From Variovorax jilinensis (lineage in GTDB: Bacteria > Pseudomonadota > Gammaproteobacteria > Burkholderiales > Burkholderiaceae_C): DNA of 64,000 nt. The stretch is taken from NCBI RefSeq assembly GCF_030316885.1, contig NZ_JASZYQ010000005.1:62001-126000 (forward strand). The letters are read 5' to 3'. Both the position numbers and the translations under genes were made by a program. Positions 26,254-33,982 of this stretch are shown here, one piece after another. Every line of letters begins with the position of its first letter. Position 1 is the stretch's first letter. The notes below the pieces were generated by a model. That model was not told the DNA's origin, did no database searches, and was given only the letters and a program-made list of their open reading frames with translations.

Positions 26254-28074
26254 TCATGAGGCAAGCGGCGTGAAGCCGTCGGCGCTCCAGCGTTCGCTGC
26301 CCACGCCATGGTGGACGAAGAACAGGCCCTCGGGGTCGTAGCGGTCCTTCGCGGCTCGCAGGCGCGGGTAGTTGCTGCCCCAGAAGGCGCGCTGCCAGTC
26401 GGGCTCGAAGTAGTTGCTCTCGGACAGGTAGGAGCCCGGCTGCGGCACCAGACGGCGCAGCTCGTCGAAGGCACGGGCGATCGCGGTGGCCTGGCGCCGC
26501 GCGCGCTCGACATCGGGTTCGCGGCCGGCCACGCCCGGAAAGGCCGGCGGCCCTTCGGCGCCGCTGATCGCGAGCGCGAAGGCGTCGAGCACGGCAGGGT
26601 TCATCGCGGTGTCGCGGGCGGCGGTGATGGCCTCGGCCGGGGCACCTGCGAGGCCCTTGTTGACGTGCAGCGAGACGCCCCAGTGGCGGCTGGCGGCGAA
26701 CAGCGCATCGCAGAGCGCGGGCCGGCGCTGCGCCTCGAGCAGTGCGGCCGGCAGCCAGGCCGACTGGTAGCCGTGCAGCACCTGGCCGGCCTGGCCCTGG
26801 TCGCCGGGCCAGAAGACGTTGCCGGGCGGCGCGCCGGGCCGGTCGTCGCTGCTGATGAAGCCGAAGGTGCGCTTGACCAGTGTCGGCGCCCAGAACTCGC
26901 GCGCCGAGGTCGAGACGATCCGCAGCGGCGAGAACTCGATGGTGTAGTCGCTCCGCGCCGCTTCCACCGCGTCGATGAAGGGCTGCCATGTGTCCACGGC
27001 CTGGCTGCGGTCCAGGCCCTGGAACACCATCGAGATGCGCAGCGAATCGTCGGGGCGAAAGCGGATCTGCTCGCCCCAGTTCGGGTTGTGCAGCGCGCTG
27101 GCATAGAAGTCGACCATGCGCGCGATCAGCCGGCGGTAGGCGCCCGCCGAGGCGGCCTTGATGACGATGTTGACCGCGCCGAAGCGCTCGGGCAGTTCGT
27201 GCACGCGCAGCGTGAGGCGCGTGACCACGCCGAGGCTGCTGCCGCCGCCGCCCTTGAGGCCCCAGAACAGCTCGGGCTCGCTGCAGGCGTTGGCGATGCG
27301 CACGGCGCCGTCGGCGGTCACGACCTCGGCTTCCAGCAGGCTGCCGGAAGCCAGCCCGTAGGCCTTCGAGAAGCTGCCGAAGCCGCCGCTCTGCACCAGG
27401 CCCGCGACGCCCACCGTCATGCAGCCGCCGCCCTGCACATAGCCGCCGCCGCGCGTGGTGACCGCGTCGTAGACCTGCGACCAGAGCGCCCCGGCGCCGA
27501 CCGAAACCGCGCGCACCGGCGCGGCGCGGCCTGCGCAGCCCTGCGCGACGAAGGCGTCGTGCAACACGACCTGGTTCATCGCGCGGGTCCAGACCAGCAG
27601 CGAATCGGACGCATTCGATGTGCCCTGGTAGCTGTGGCCGCCGCCCTTCACGACCAGCCGCAACCGGTGGTTGCGCGCGAAATCGACCGCGGCCACCACG
27701 TCTGCCGTGCGCCGCGCGGCCACCGCGCGCGCGCTGGTGGCGGAGGTCCAGGCATCGACCCAGCCCAGGGTCTGCGTGAGCGCGGGGTCGTCGCCGAGCA
27801 CGTAGGGGTTCTTGAGCGACTTGAAGAACTGCGCGCAGTCGGTGCTCGCGGGCGCGGCCTGGCAGCCTGCGAACGGCGGCCGGGGCGTGATCAGCGCGTC
27901 GCCCACCTGTGCGCCGAGCTGCTGCCAGAGTGCCTCGGCGGGCCAGTCCGCGTCGCCGGGCCGCACGCGCGCACGAAGGGGCGCCGCCGCCGCCGATGCG
28001 GGCGTCAACCATCCCATGAGCGGTGCGTGCAGCACCGGGGCCGCGGCGATCTGCACCAGGCGTCGTCGTTTCAC
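26254..28074 (-). CDS. Secreted berberine-bridge-enzyme-type FAD oxidoreductase
   Basis: A 606-aa flavoprotein of the PCMH/BBE family, oxidising alcohols, sugars or related substrates, possibly with O2. The N-terminus MKRRRLVQIAAAPVLHAP is twin-arginine-like, so export of the folded enzyme is likely. The FAD domain (about 100-290) has VVKGGGHSYQGTSNASDSLLVW, VGAGALWSQVYDAV and the GGCMTVGVAGLVQSGGFGSFSKAYGL block; the C-terminal BBE motif is NYPRLRAAKDRYDPEGLFFVHHGVGSE region. Substrate is unknown. Upstream TetR gene is codirectional (33 bp), so regulator, oxidase and P450 may form one operon. Confidence 0.9.
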   Translation of the reverse strand: MKRRRLVQIAAAPVLHAPLMGWLTPASAAAAPLRARVRPGDADWPAEALWQQLGAQVGDALITPRPPFAGCQAAPASTDCAQFFKSLKNPYVLGDDPALTQTLGWVDAWTSATSARAVAARRTADVVAAVDFARNHRLRLVVKGGGHSYQGTSNASDSLLVWTRAMNQVVLHDAFVAQGCAGRAAPVRAVSVGAGALWSQVYDAVTTRGGGYVQGGGCMTVGVAGLVQSGGFGSFSKAYGLASGSLLEAEVVTADGAVRIANACSEPELFWGLKGGGGSSLGVVTRLTLRVHELPERFGAVNIVIKAASAGAYRRLIARMVDFYASALHNPNWGEQIRFRPDDSLRISMVFQGLDRSQAVDTWQPFIDAVEAARSDYTIEFSPLRIVSTSAREFWAPTLVKRTFGFISSDDRPGAPPGNVFWPGDQGQAGQVLHGYQSAWLPAALLEAQRRPALCDALFAASRHWGVSLHVNKGLAGAPAEAITAARDTAMNPAVLDAFALAISGAEGPPAFPGVAGREPDVERARRQATAIARAFDELRRLVPQPGSYLSESNYFEPDWQRAFWGSNYPRLRAAKDRYDPEGLFFVHHGVGSERWSADGFTPLAS

Positions 28075-28107
28075 AGGCGCGGATTCTCGATCCGCGCCGC
28101 CGCCGAA

Positions 28108-28788
28108 TCAACCGCCGTTCGGAAGCGGCGCCGCGGGGTCGGGCAGCACGTCGAGCCCGAGCCGGACCTGGCGCAGCACTGCGTCGACCAGGTCGACGGG
28201 GCTGGCGAAGGCGGTCGTCGACTTCAGGATGCCCTGCAGCCGGTGGTCGATCAGCAGCGTCGAGAGGCCATGCACATAGGCCCAGGCGGCGGTGACGCGC
28301 ACTGCCTCGGTGCCCGACAGCGCAAGCGCCTCGGTGCCCTCGGCCGGCTGCTGGCCGCCGATGGTCGGGGCCATCACCTGCAGCGTCGCCGTGGCGGCCG
28401 CGGCCAGCGAGGGGCGTTGCATGTCGATGATCTCGTTGCGGAACATGAGGCCGAACAGCGCCGGGTTGGCATGCGCGAAGTGCACGTAGGCGCGGGCGAT
28501 CGCGAGGCGGCGCTCCTGGGTGTCGGCGATGCCGACCATCGCCGCCAGCATCGCGTCGTGCAGGCGCTGGAAGCCGACCGCCGCGAGGTCGCTGAGCAGC
28601 CCCGTGGTGTCGCCGAAGTGGTGCTTGGGCGCGGTGTGCGAGACGCCGGCCTCGCGCGCGATCGCGCGCAGGCCAAGGCCGGCGATGCCGTCGCGCACCA
28701 GCACCGACTCGGCCGCCGCGAGCAGCGCCAGCGGCAGGCCGCCATGGTGGTAGGGCCTGGTGTCGGCAGGGGAGCGGGCAGTGGCCAT
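28108..28788 (-). CDS. TetR/AcrR family repressor
   Basis: A 226-aa regulator. The N-terminal helix-turn-helix is RPYHHGGLPLALLAAAESVLVRDG, GIAGLGLRAIAREAGVSHTAPKHHFGDTTGLLS; the C-terminal ligand domain (about 80-210) is of the WHG/TetR_C_33 kind with the ANPALFGLMFRNE block. The ATG at 28788 starts the usual pre-helix; an upstream start (28845) would lie in the operator region. Divergent from the carotenoid oxygenase gene; the gap has a palindrome overlapping the oxygenase promoter, a likely binding site for this protein. Confidence 0.9.
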   Translation of the reverse strand: MATARSPADTRPYHHGGLPLALLAAAESVLVRDGIAGLGLRAIAREAGVSHTAPKHHFGDTTGLLSDLAAVGFQRLHDAMLAAMVGIADTQERRLAIARAYVHFAHANPALFGLMFRNEIIDMQRPSLAAAATATLQVMAPTIGGQQPAEGTEALALSGTEAVRVTAAWAYVHGLSTLLIDHRLQGILKSTTAFASPVDLVDAVLRQVRLGLDVLPDPAAPLPNGG

Positions 28789-28842
28789 GGGGTTCGGGTT
28801 CGGACTCGAGCAGGCGACGAAGAAGGCAAGCCGAAATCTTAA

Positions 28843-28902
28843 CACTGGAAAAATAGCTTGACAGCGCAGATCCGCGAACGCATATTTCCACTGGAAAAAT
28901 AT
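28843..28902. promoter_or_regulatory. Divergent promoter region with repeated TetR-type operator
   Basis: Two copies of CACTGGAAAAATA occur at 28843-28855 and 28889-28901. The second sits in an imperfect palindrome, ATATTTCCA-C-TGGAAAAATAT (28882-28902). A sigma-70-like promoter for the oxygenase reads TTGACA (28858-28863), a 17-bp spacer and CATATT (28881-28886), so the palindrome covers the -10. The first copy is placed to affect the repressor's own promoter. Binding by the adjacent TetR protein is inferred. Confidence 0.7.
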
Positions 28903-28931
28903 TCCGTGTTCCTTCGCAGGAGAGCCCCGCC

Positions 28932-30341
28932 ATGAACGAAGCCACCCCGCGCCGCAGTGCGCCGCCGCCGAGCATGTCGCCGATCGACTTCGAGACCGAC
29001 GTCGGTCCGTTGCCGCTGCAGGGTCGTCTGCCCGAGGGCCTTGCCGGCACGCTGGTCCGCAACGGCCCCAATCCCGCGGTGCCGGATCCGAAGGCGCACT
29101 GGTTCGTGGGCGACGGCATGCTGCATGCGTTCCGCATCGAGGACGGCCAGGTGCGCTACCGCAACCGCTGGGTGCTCACCAGCCGGCTGGCCTACGCGCG
29201 CCGCACCGGCCACAACCCGGTCACGACGCCGGGCGCCCCGCAGCCCGGCGGCGAGCCGTTCCCGGTCGACGATGGCGCGGCCAACACCAACGTGATCCGT
29301 CATGCCGGTCGCATGCTCGCGCTCGAGGAGGCGCACCTGCCCATCGCGGTCGACCTGGCCACGCTCGAGACGCTGGGCGTCGACGATTTCCGCGGCGGCG
29401 TGCAGGGGCGCGTCACCGCGCACCCGAAGACCGACCCGAGTACCGGGGAGCTGCTGTTCTTCGGCTACGGCACGCCCGAATCGCTGTCGAGCGGCATGAG
29501 CTTCGGCGTCGTCTCGCCTGCAGGCGAGGTGCTGCGCCAGGAGTTTTTCGAGGCGCCGTACGCCAGCATGGTCCACGATTTCGCCGTCACGGCGAACCAC
29601 GTGCTTTTCCCCGTGATGCCGCTCACGGCGAGCCGCGAGCGCGCCGAGTCGGGCCGCCCGCCTTTCGCCTGGGAGCCCGGCTTCGGCACCCGCGTCGGCC
29701 TGATGCCGCGCGCCGGCAGCACGGCCGACATCGTCTGGTGGAGCGGGCCCGCGGCCTATGTCTTCCACGTCATGAATGCCTGGGACGAGCCCGGCCGGGT
29801 CTGCGTCGACGTGATGCAGTTCGCCCGGCCGCCGCTGTTCCCGCTGCCCGACGGTTCGCCCGCGAGCGACGGGCGTGAACCGGCGCAGCTGGTGCGCTGG
29901 CAGTTCGACCTGGCCGACCCGGGACGCCGGTTCACGCAGACCGTGCTCGAGGAGATCCCGGGCGAGTTCCCTCGCATCGACGAGCGCCGTGCCGGTCTTC
30001 CCTACCGCCATGGCTGGTTCGCGGGCCACGCACCGGGTGATGACGGCGAACTGCGCATGCAGTCGCGGCTGGTTCATGTCGACCACGCGGCGCCTCGGGC
30101 CGACGTCTACACCTTCGAGGGCCGGGACCGGATCTCGGAGCCGGTGTTCGTGGCGCGTTCGCCCGATTCCGCCGAGGGCGACGGCTGGATCCTCGCGGTT
30201 GCATGGCGGGCCGCCACCGACACCAGCGACCTGGTCGTCTTCGATGCCCGCAACGTGGCGGCCGGGCCGTTGTGCGTCGCCTCGCTGCCGCATCGCGTGC
30301 CGGACGGCTTCCACGGCAACTGGTTCGGCGTGGCGGGCTAG
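28932..30341 (+). CDS. Carotenoid-cleavage-dioxygenase family protein
   Basis: A 469-aa non-heme iron dioxygenase of the CCD superfamily, cleaving a C=C bond in carotenoids or stilbenes (lignostilbene-type). The seven-bladed propeller's four iron-binding His residues are present in the contexts VTAHPKTD, SMVHDFAVT, AYVFHVMNAWDE and FHGNWF at the C-terminus. The N-terminal block LPLQGRLPEGLAGTLVRNGPNP is the family signature. Cytosolic. Controlled by a repressible-looking promoter shared with the TetR gene. Whether substrate is a carotenoid or a lignin-derived stilbene is open; no carotenoid genes are nearby. Confidence 0.92.
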   Translation: MNEATPRRSAPPPSMSPIDFETDVGPLPLQGRLPEGLAGTLVRNGPNPAVPDPKAHWFVGDGMLHAFRIEDGQVRYRNRWVLTSRLAYARRTGHNPVTTPGAPQPGGEPFPVDDGAANTNVIRHAGRMLALEEAHLPIAVDLATLETLGVDDFRGGVQGRVTAHPKTDPSTGELLFFGYGTPESLSSGMSFGVVSPAGEVLRQEFFEAPYASMVHDFAVTANHVLFPVMPLTASRERAESGRPPFAWEPGFGTRVGLMPRAGSTADIVWWSGPAAYVFHVMNAWDEPGRVCVDVMQFARPPLFPLPDGSPASDGREPAQLVRWQFDLADPGRRFTQTVLEEIPGEFPRIDERRAGLPYRHGWFAGHAPGDDGELRMQSRLVHVDHAAPRADVYTFEGRDRISEPVFVARSPDSAEGDGWILAVAWRAATDTSDLVVFDARNVAAGPLCVASLPHRVPDGFHGNWFGVAG

Positions 30342-31000
30342 CGGCGGTCGGCCCGCAATTCGATCGCCGCCTGCACCACCGGCTTCGCCCAGTCGGGCGT
30401 GGCGTCGAGCGCGGCCGCATCGTCGGCGGCGGGGAACATCAGCTTGCCGCCTGCCATCTCGAGGACCAGCACCGGGTCGGGAATGTCCTCGCCGGGGTCG
30501 GCCTCGGCGCTGTTGTCGAACACCTGCAGCCGGGCCAGCAGCGGCAGCAGCCGGATCAGGTTGAGGCGGGAGCTCGTCCAGCGCTCGCGGATCTTGGCTT
30601 CGGGGATGTCGTGGCCGCCGCTCGCGACCCGCGCGCGCACGCGCCGCAGATGCAGACGGGCGGTCGCGAGCCCGCAATAGATCATCACGACGTCATGACT
30701 GGTGCTGGCGCGGGCCAGCATTTCCGGGATGGTGCTGGCGCCCAGCGTGGTCTCGAAGGCATGGTTGCTGCGATTGGCGATGGCCGCCGCGAGCTGTGCC
30801 CGACCGTATTCCCAGGCGCGCCCGTTGGCGTCTTCCGGCGCCATTCCTAGCTGCTGCACCAGTTCGCGCGCGTAGCTGTCGGGGTTGAACCAAGTGAGCC
30901 CGTACTCAGCCAGCAAGGCGCCTCCGACCGAGCTCTTGCCCGCGCCGTTGACGCCGGCCAGCACGAAGAGAAAGGGACGCGCGGCGCTGTCGCGGGCCAC
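30338..31000 (-). CDS. Zeta-toxin-family kinase (putative toxin)
   Basis: A 220-aa P-loop kinase of the zeta-toxin family, whose members phosphorylate UDP-N-acetylglucosamine and block cell-wall synthesis. Walker A is AGVNGAGKSSVGG (about residues 15-27), followed by the FNPDSYARELVQQ and ETTLGASTIPEML substrate-binding blocks and the Arg-rich lid segment RRVRARVASGGHDIPEAKI. The GTG at 31000 is chosen because it begins 5 bp after the antitoxin stop; no in-frame ATG is near. Paired with a Phd-type protein, not with an epsilon antitoxin. The 3' end meets the oxygenase gene convergently with a 4-bp overlap. Confidence 0.82.
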   Translation of the reverse strand: MARDSAARPFLFVLAGVNGAGKSSVGGALLAEYGLTWFNPDSYARELVQQLGMAPEDANGRAWEYGRAQLAAAIANRSNHAFETTLGASTIPEMLARASTSHDVVMIYCGLATARLHLRRVRARVASGGHDIPEAKIRERWTSSRLNLIRLLPLLARLQVFDNSAEADPGEDIPDPVLVLEMAGGKLMFPAADDAAALDATPDWAKPVVQAAIELRADRR

Positions 31001-31005
31001 CGCGA

Positions 31006-31353
31006 TCAGAACGAAGCGCCGGCCTTGGGCCGCTTGGCGAGCTTGCCGCGGGCCTCGAACAGGGCGCCGACCTGGCGTGCGGCATCGGGCTTCTGCAGCA
31101 CGGCGAGGCGGCTGTCGAAGCGGCCGGCCAATTCGTCGAGCACCGACTGCTCGCGCGCGCCGAGGGCCTGCAGGTCCTCGGTGAGACGCTGGTAGGTGGC
31201 CGCATCGAGCAGCACCATCTCGACTGCGGCATGGTGCGTGATGGCCACGCTGCCGCTCTGGCGCACCTGGCGCACGACGTCGCCCCACTTGTTCTTGACC
31301 TGCGAGGCGTTCTGGCGCGGCAGGTCATGCAGGGCGGGCAAGGCGGTGATCAT
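31006..31353 (-). CDS. Phd/YefM-type antitoxin
   Basis: A 115-aa protein of the Phd/YefM family. The N-terminal DNA-binding and dimer part reads LPRQNASQVKNKWGDVVRQVRQSGSVAITHHAAVEMVLLDAATYQRL, matching the family's central pattern; the C-terminal helical tail (EQSVLDELAGRF through KRPKAGASF) would wrap the toxin. The start at 31353 has a GGAG site 6 bp ahead; a second Met at 31380 would extend it by nine residues and overlap a palindrome. Stop and toxin start are 5 bp apart. It should neutralise the zeta-like kinase and repress its own promoter. Confidence 0.82.
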   Translation of the reverse strand: MITALPALHDLPRQNASQVKNKWGDVVRQVRQSGSVAITHHAAVEMVLLDAATYQRLTEDLQALGAREQSVLDELAGRFDSRLAVLQKPDAARQVGALFEARGKLAKRPKAGASF

Positions 31354-31375
31354 GGCGGACTCCGTGAGTGGAGTG

Positions 31376-31386
31376 GCCATTATGGC
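31376..31386. promoter_or_regulatory. Candidate autoregulatory palindrome upstream of the antitoxin
   Basis: GCCAT-T-ATGGC, a 5-1-5 inverted repeat, 23 bp upstream of the antitoxin start. On the minus strand it contains CATAAT, five of six matches to a -10 box. Antitoxins of the Phd family repress from such sites. No good -35 box is seen. Confidence 0.4.
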
Positions 31387-31481
31387 AAAAATGGACAATA
31401 TCGTGCGAGCGAGGGTTGTCCGGCGCGCCGCCGGCACCACCACGACTACGCCAACCACCCCACGCGACGACCGGCCGGGGA

Positions 31482-32150
31482 TCAGGCCGTCTTTTGGAGC
31501 GCCGCGGTGAACAGCGGCTTCCACTCCTGGATATGCCGGGTGATGAGGGCGGAGATCGCGTCGCATTCGCCAGCCACCGCCAGCTCGATCATCTGGTAGT
31601 GCTCGCCGACCGAGGCCTGCTGCCTCTTCTTGCCCTCGTCGGAATCGATGCCGTAAAGGCGCATGTCGTCGCGCAGGCTCATGACCAGCTTGGTCAACAG
31701 GGGGTTGTTGGCGCGTGCGACGAGCGCGGCATGGAAACGCCGGTCGGCATCGATGTAGCCGCGCACGTCGTCGCGACTGACCGCATCGCGGACCTCGTCG
31801 GCGAGCGCGATCAGCGGGGCGGTGTCGGTGAGGCGGCTCCTGGCGACGGCCACGAGGGCGCTGCTTTCGAGAAGAACACGCAGGTCGAAGAGGTTTTCCA
31901 GGTCGCTCAGCGAGGTGGCTTCCACCCGGAAGCCGCGGTTGCGCAACGGTGAAACCAGGCCGTTGCGGCTCAGTTCCAGCAAGGCCTCGCGCACCGGCGT
32001 GGTCGAGACCCCCATCTCGGTGGACAGCGTGGGCACCGTGTAGACCGTGCCGGGCGCAGCGCGTCCCGAGACGATTTCAGATCGCAGCTGAGCGAGCACT
32101 TGCTCGCGCAAATTCAGAGAAGGGTCGAGGGCAGCCATCGGCGCTTTCAT
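31482..32150 (-). CDS. GntR-family regulator with FCD ligand domain
   Basis: A 222-aa FadR-type regulator. The winged helix has NLREQVLAQLRSEIVSGRAAPGT and MGVSTTPVREALLELSRNGLVSPLRNRGFRVE. The FCD domain (about 95-215) carries DLFDLRVLLESSALVAV, with metal-ligand candidates DADRRFHAALVARANN and the His in RHIQEW. Such regulators usually sense organic acids. The ATG at 32150 is chosen; 32138 (MAALD) or a TTG at 32195 are alternatives, none with a strong ribosome site. Divergent from the rubredoxin-pirin-tautomerase operon, its probable target. Confidence 0.88.
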   Translation of the reverse strand: MKAPMAALDPSLNLREQVLAQLRSEIVSGRAAPGTVYTVPTLSTEMGVSTTPVREALLELSRNGLVSPLRNRGFRVEATSLSDLENLFDLRVLLESSALVAVARSRLTDTAPLIALADEVRDAVSRDDVRGYIDADRRFHAALVARANNPLLTKLVMSLRDDMRLYGIDSDEGKKRQQASVGEHYQMIELAVAGECDAISALITRHIQEWKPLFTAALQKTA

Positions 32151-32200
32151 GGGTTCGATCGGCGCGGATGCGCCCGTCGCAAAAAATTCTACCAAAACGA

Positions 32201-32265
32201 TTGCGTTGATGCGTGACGCGCTACTATACTACGTCACGCACTACGTAAATGTGTGACGCGCTACT
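32201..32265 (+). promoter_or_regulatory. Promoter with alternating GTGACG repeats, probable FCD-GntR operator
   Basis: TTGCGT (32201-32206), an 18-bp spacer and TATACT (32225-32230) form a sigma-70-like promoter for the downstream operon. GTGACGCGCTACT occurs twice (32213-32225 and 32253-32265), and an inverted copy CGTCACGC at 32232-32239 pairs perfectly with GCGTGACG at 32211-32218. The sites flank the -10 and the start-site region, fitting repression by the divergent FCD regulator. Binding is inferred. Confidence 0.6.
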
Positions 32266-32314
32266 GGGGTGCGGACCAGGCCGGGTGGTTCGGCCACTTT
32301 TTTTGGAGAACACG

Positions 32315-32539
32315 ATGAACGACGCGCTGAAGCGCCTCATGTGCCTGGGCTGCGGCTTCCTCTACGACGAGGCGCTGGGCTTGCCGGAGCACGGCATCGC
32401 GCCCGGCACCCGCTGGGCCGACATCCCCGACGACTGGGTCTGCCCCGACTGCGGCACGCCCAAGCATCACTTCGAGATGGTCGAGTTGCCCTACGCGGGC
32501 GGCGCCTCCGGCCAGCCGGTCGCGCACGCTGCGCTCTGA
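32315..32539 (+). CDS. Rubredoxin-type protein
   Basis: A 74-aa protein with two Cys pairs arranged as in rubredoxins: C10-x2-C13 ([14 protein letters not shown]) and C43-x2-C46 ([13 protein letters not shown]), binding one iron for single-electron transfer. The [21 protein letters not shown] stretch is the classic rubredoxin block. It may supply electrons to an oxygenase; it heads an operon with a pirin-like and a tautomerase-like protein. Start at 32315 has a TTGGAGAAC ribosome site. Confidence 0.92.
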   Translation: MNDALKRLMCLGCGFLYDEALGLPEHGIAPGTRWADIPDDWVCPDCGTPKHHFEMVELPYAGGASGQPVAHAAL

Positions 32540-32560
32540 GCGCAACAGGAGAAAACCACC

Positions 32561-33310
32561 ATGAACGACACCTTCGTCCTTCGCAACAGCGAGCGCGGCT
32601 ACAACCACTTCCTGTCCACCGGAGAGGCCTCGTCCTATATCGGCGGCCATCCCGAGGCGACGCTGACGCGCCACTCGAGCTTCAACTTCGGGCCGTACCA
32701 ATCGGGCCGCGCGGGATTCGGCCGCGTGCGCGTCTTCGGCGAGGAGATCTTCAGCGGCGCCGGGTGTGGCTACAACATCCATCCTCACCACAACTTCATC
32801 ATCTGCGCCTTCGTGCTGGAAGGCACGCTCACGCACATCAACACGGTCGGCAAGATCGATCAGCTCAGGCAAGGCGACTACTACGCCTTCTCCGCCGGCT
32901 CGGGCGGCAAGCATTGCGAGATCAACCTCGAGAACGAGGACGTGAACGTGATCTACCTCTGGATCATGCCGGACCAGTTGCTGCTGCCGCCTTCGTACTC
33001 GCGTCACCATTTCAACGCCGCCACCCAGCGCAACGAGCTCGTCACGCTGGTGGGCAGGGCCGATGGGGCGCTGCGGATCTCGCAGGACCTGAAGGTGTCG
33101 CGACTGTCGAGCAACCAGGCGCAGACCATCGACTACCTGCCCGAGTCGCCCGAACACGGCGTGTATGTCTTCGTGCTGGAAGGCGAGGTCGACTGCAACG
33201 GCACCCGGCTGGGCCGGCGCGACAGCACCGGCATCTGGGGGCAGGGCCGCATCACGATCGCCACCGGCGAACAGGACGCGGACCTCCTGATCGTCGAATC
33301 CGTCCGTTGA
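32561..33310 (+). CDS. Pirin/bicupin-like protein (quercetinase-type fold)
   Basis: A 249-aa protein resembling pirins (YhhW-type), with two cupin barrels. The N-terminal metal motif is seen in YNIHPHHNFIICAFVLEGTLTH (about 74-95, His-x-His-His), and a cupin-like repeat ends GVYVFVLEGEVDCNGT (about 207-222). Some pirins oxidise quercetin; others are regulators. No signal peptide. It lies 21 bp after the rubredoxin gene and 30 bp before the tautomerase gene, so it belongs to that operon. Activity is not assignable. Confidence 0.82.
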   Translation: MNDTFVLRNSERGYNHFLSTGEASSYIGGHPEATLTRHSSFNFGPYQSGRAGFGRVRVFGEEIFSGAGCGYNIHPHHNFIICAFVLEGTLTHINTVGKIDQLRQGDYYAFSAGSGGKHCEINLENEDVNVIYLWIMPDQLLLPPSYSRHHFNAATQRNELVTLVGRADGALRISQDLKVSRLSSNQAQTIDYLPESPEHGVYVFVLEGEVDCNGTRLGRRDSTGIWGQGRITIATGEQDADLLIVESVR

Positions 33311-33340
33311 ACACAGACCTCACGCACCAGGAGCACACGC

Positions 33341-33904
33341 ATGCCCATCATTCATCTTCATCACCCCGCGGGCGCGCTCGACCACACCCGCAAGGTTGCC
33401 CTGGCCCAGCGCCTCACGGATGTCCTGCTGACCATGGAGGGCGGCGCCAGGACTCATGGCGGCCTGGCCTTCGCCTCCGTCATCTTCACCGAGGTGCCGG
33501 CCGGCGACTGGTGGATCGGCGGCAAGTCCGACGCCACCTTCGTCGCGGCACCCGGCCAGTTCCTGGCCCGGGTCAGCATCCCCGAGGGCTACATGAACCA
33601 GGCGCACAAGAGCGAGGTTCACCAGGGCGTCAACGACGCGATCGTCCAGACCATGGGCGGGCCGCAGTCGGAGCGCCAGGGCGCCAGCATCCTCGTGATC
33701 CTCGACGAGGTGCCCGAAGGCAACTGGGGCGCCCGAGGACAGACCATCAGCCTCGCAAGCATCGCCGACACTGTCGGCCTGCCCAGGGACGGCGAGCGCT
33801 TCGGCTGGGTGCGGGACTACTTCGATGCCAAGGCGCGGCAATACGCCGCGGCCGGCTATCCGGCGGATGCCGGCGGCCTGCTGCCGGCGGCCGCCAAACC
33901 GTGA
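33341..33904 (+). CDS. Tautomerase-superfamily protein
   Basis: A 187-aa protein related to 4-oxalocrotonate tautomerase/MIF-type enzymes: it begins MPIIHLHHPAG, giving an N-terminal Pro after Met removal, the catalytic base of the superfamily. Blocks FASVIFTEVPAGDWWIGG and SILVILDEVPEGNWG look like two beta-alpha-beta repeats, consistent with a fused tautomerase. A C-terminal extension of about 50 residues is unusual. Third gene of the rubredoxin-pirin operon; it may tautomerise a dienol or keto acid from an aromatic pathway. Substrate unknown. Confidence 0.75.
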   Translation: MPIIHLHHPAGALDHTRKVALAQRLTDVLLTMEGGARTHGGLAFASVIFTEVPAGDWWIGGKSDATFVAAPGQFLARVSIPEGYMNQAHKSEVHQGVNDAIVQTMGGPQSERQGASILVILDEVPEGNWGARGQTISLASIADTVGLPRDGERFGWVRDYFDAKARQYAAAGYPADAGGLLPAAAKP

Positions 33905-33982
33905 GGGCAAGCGCCGCAGCGGCAGATCGGCCGCGTGCCCTGATGTCGCGCACGCCTGCGGCATCCCGCCGCAGGCGCTTCT

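Noticed and set aside
26308..28842. 844-codon plus-strand frame over the FAD oxidase and TetR genes
   Set aside because: Antisense shadow; translation is compositionally biased and lacks domains, while both minus-strand genes are clear.
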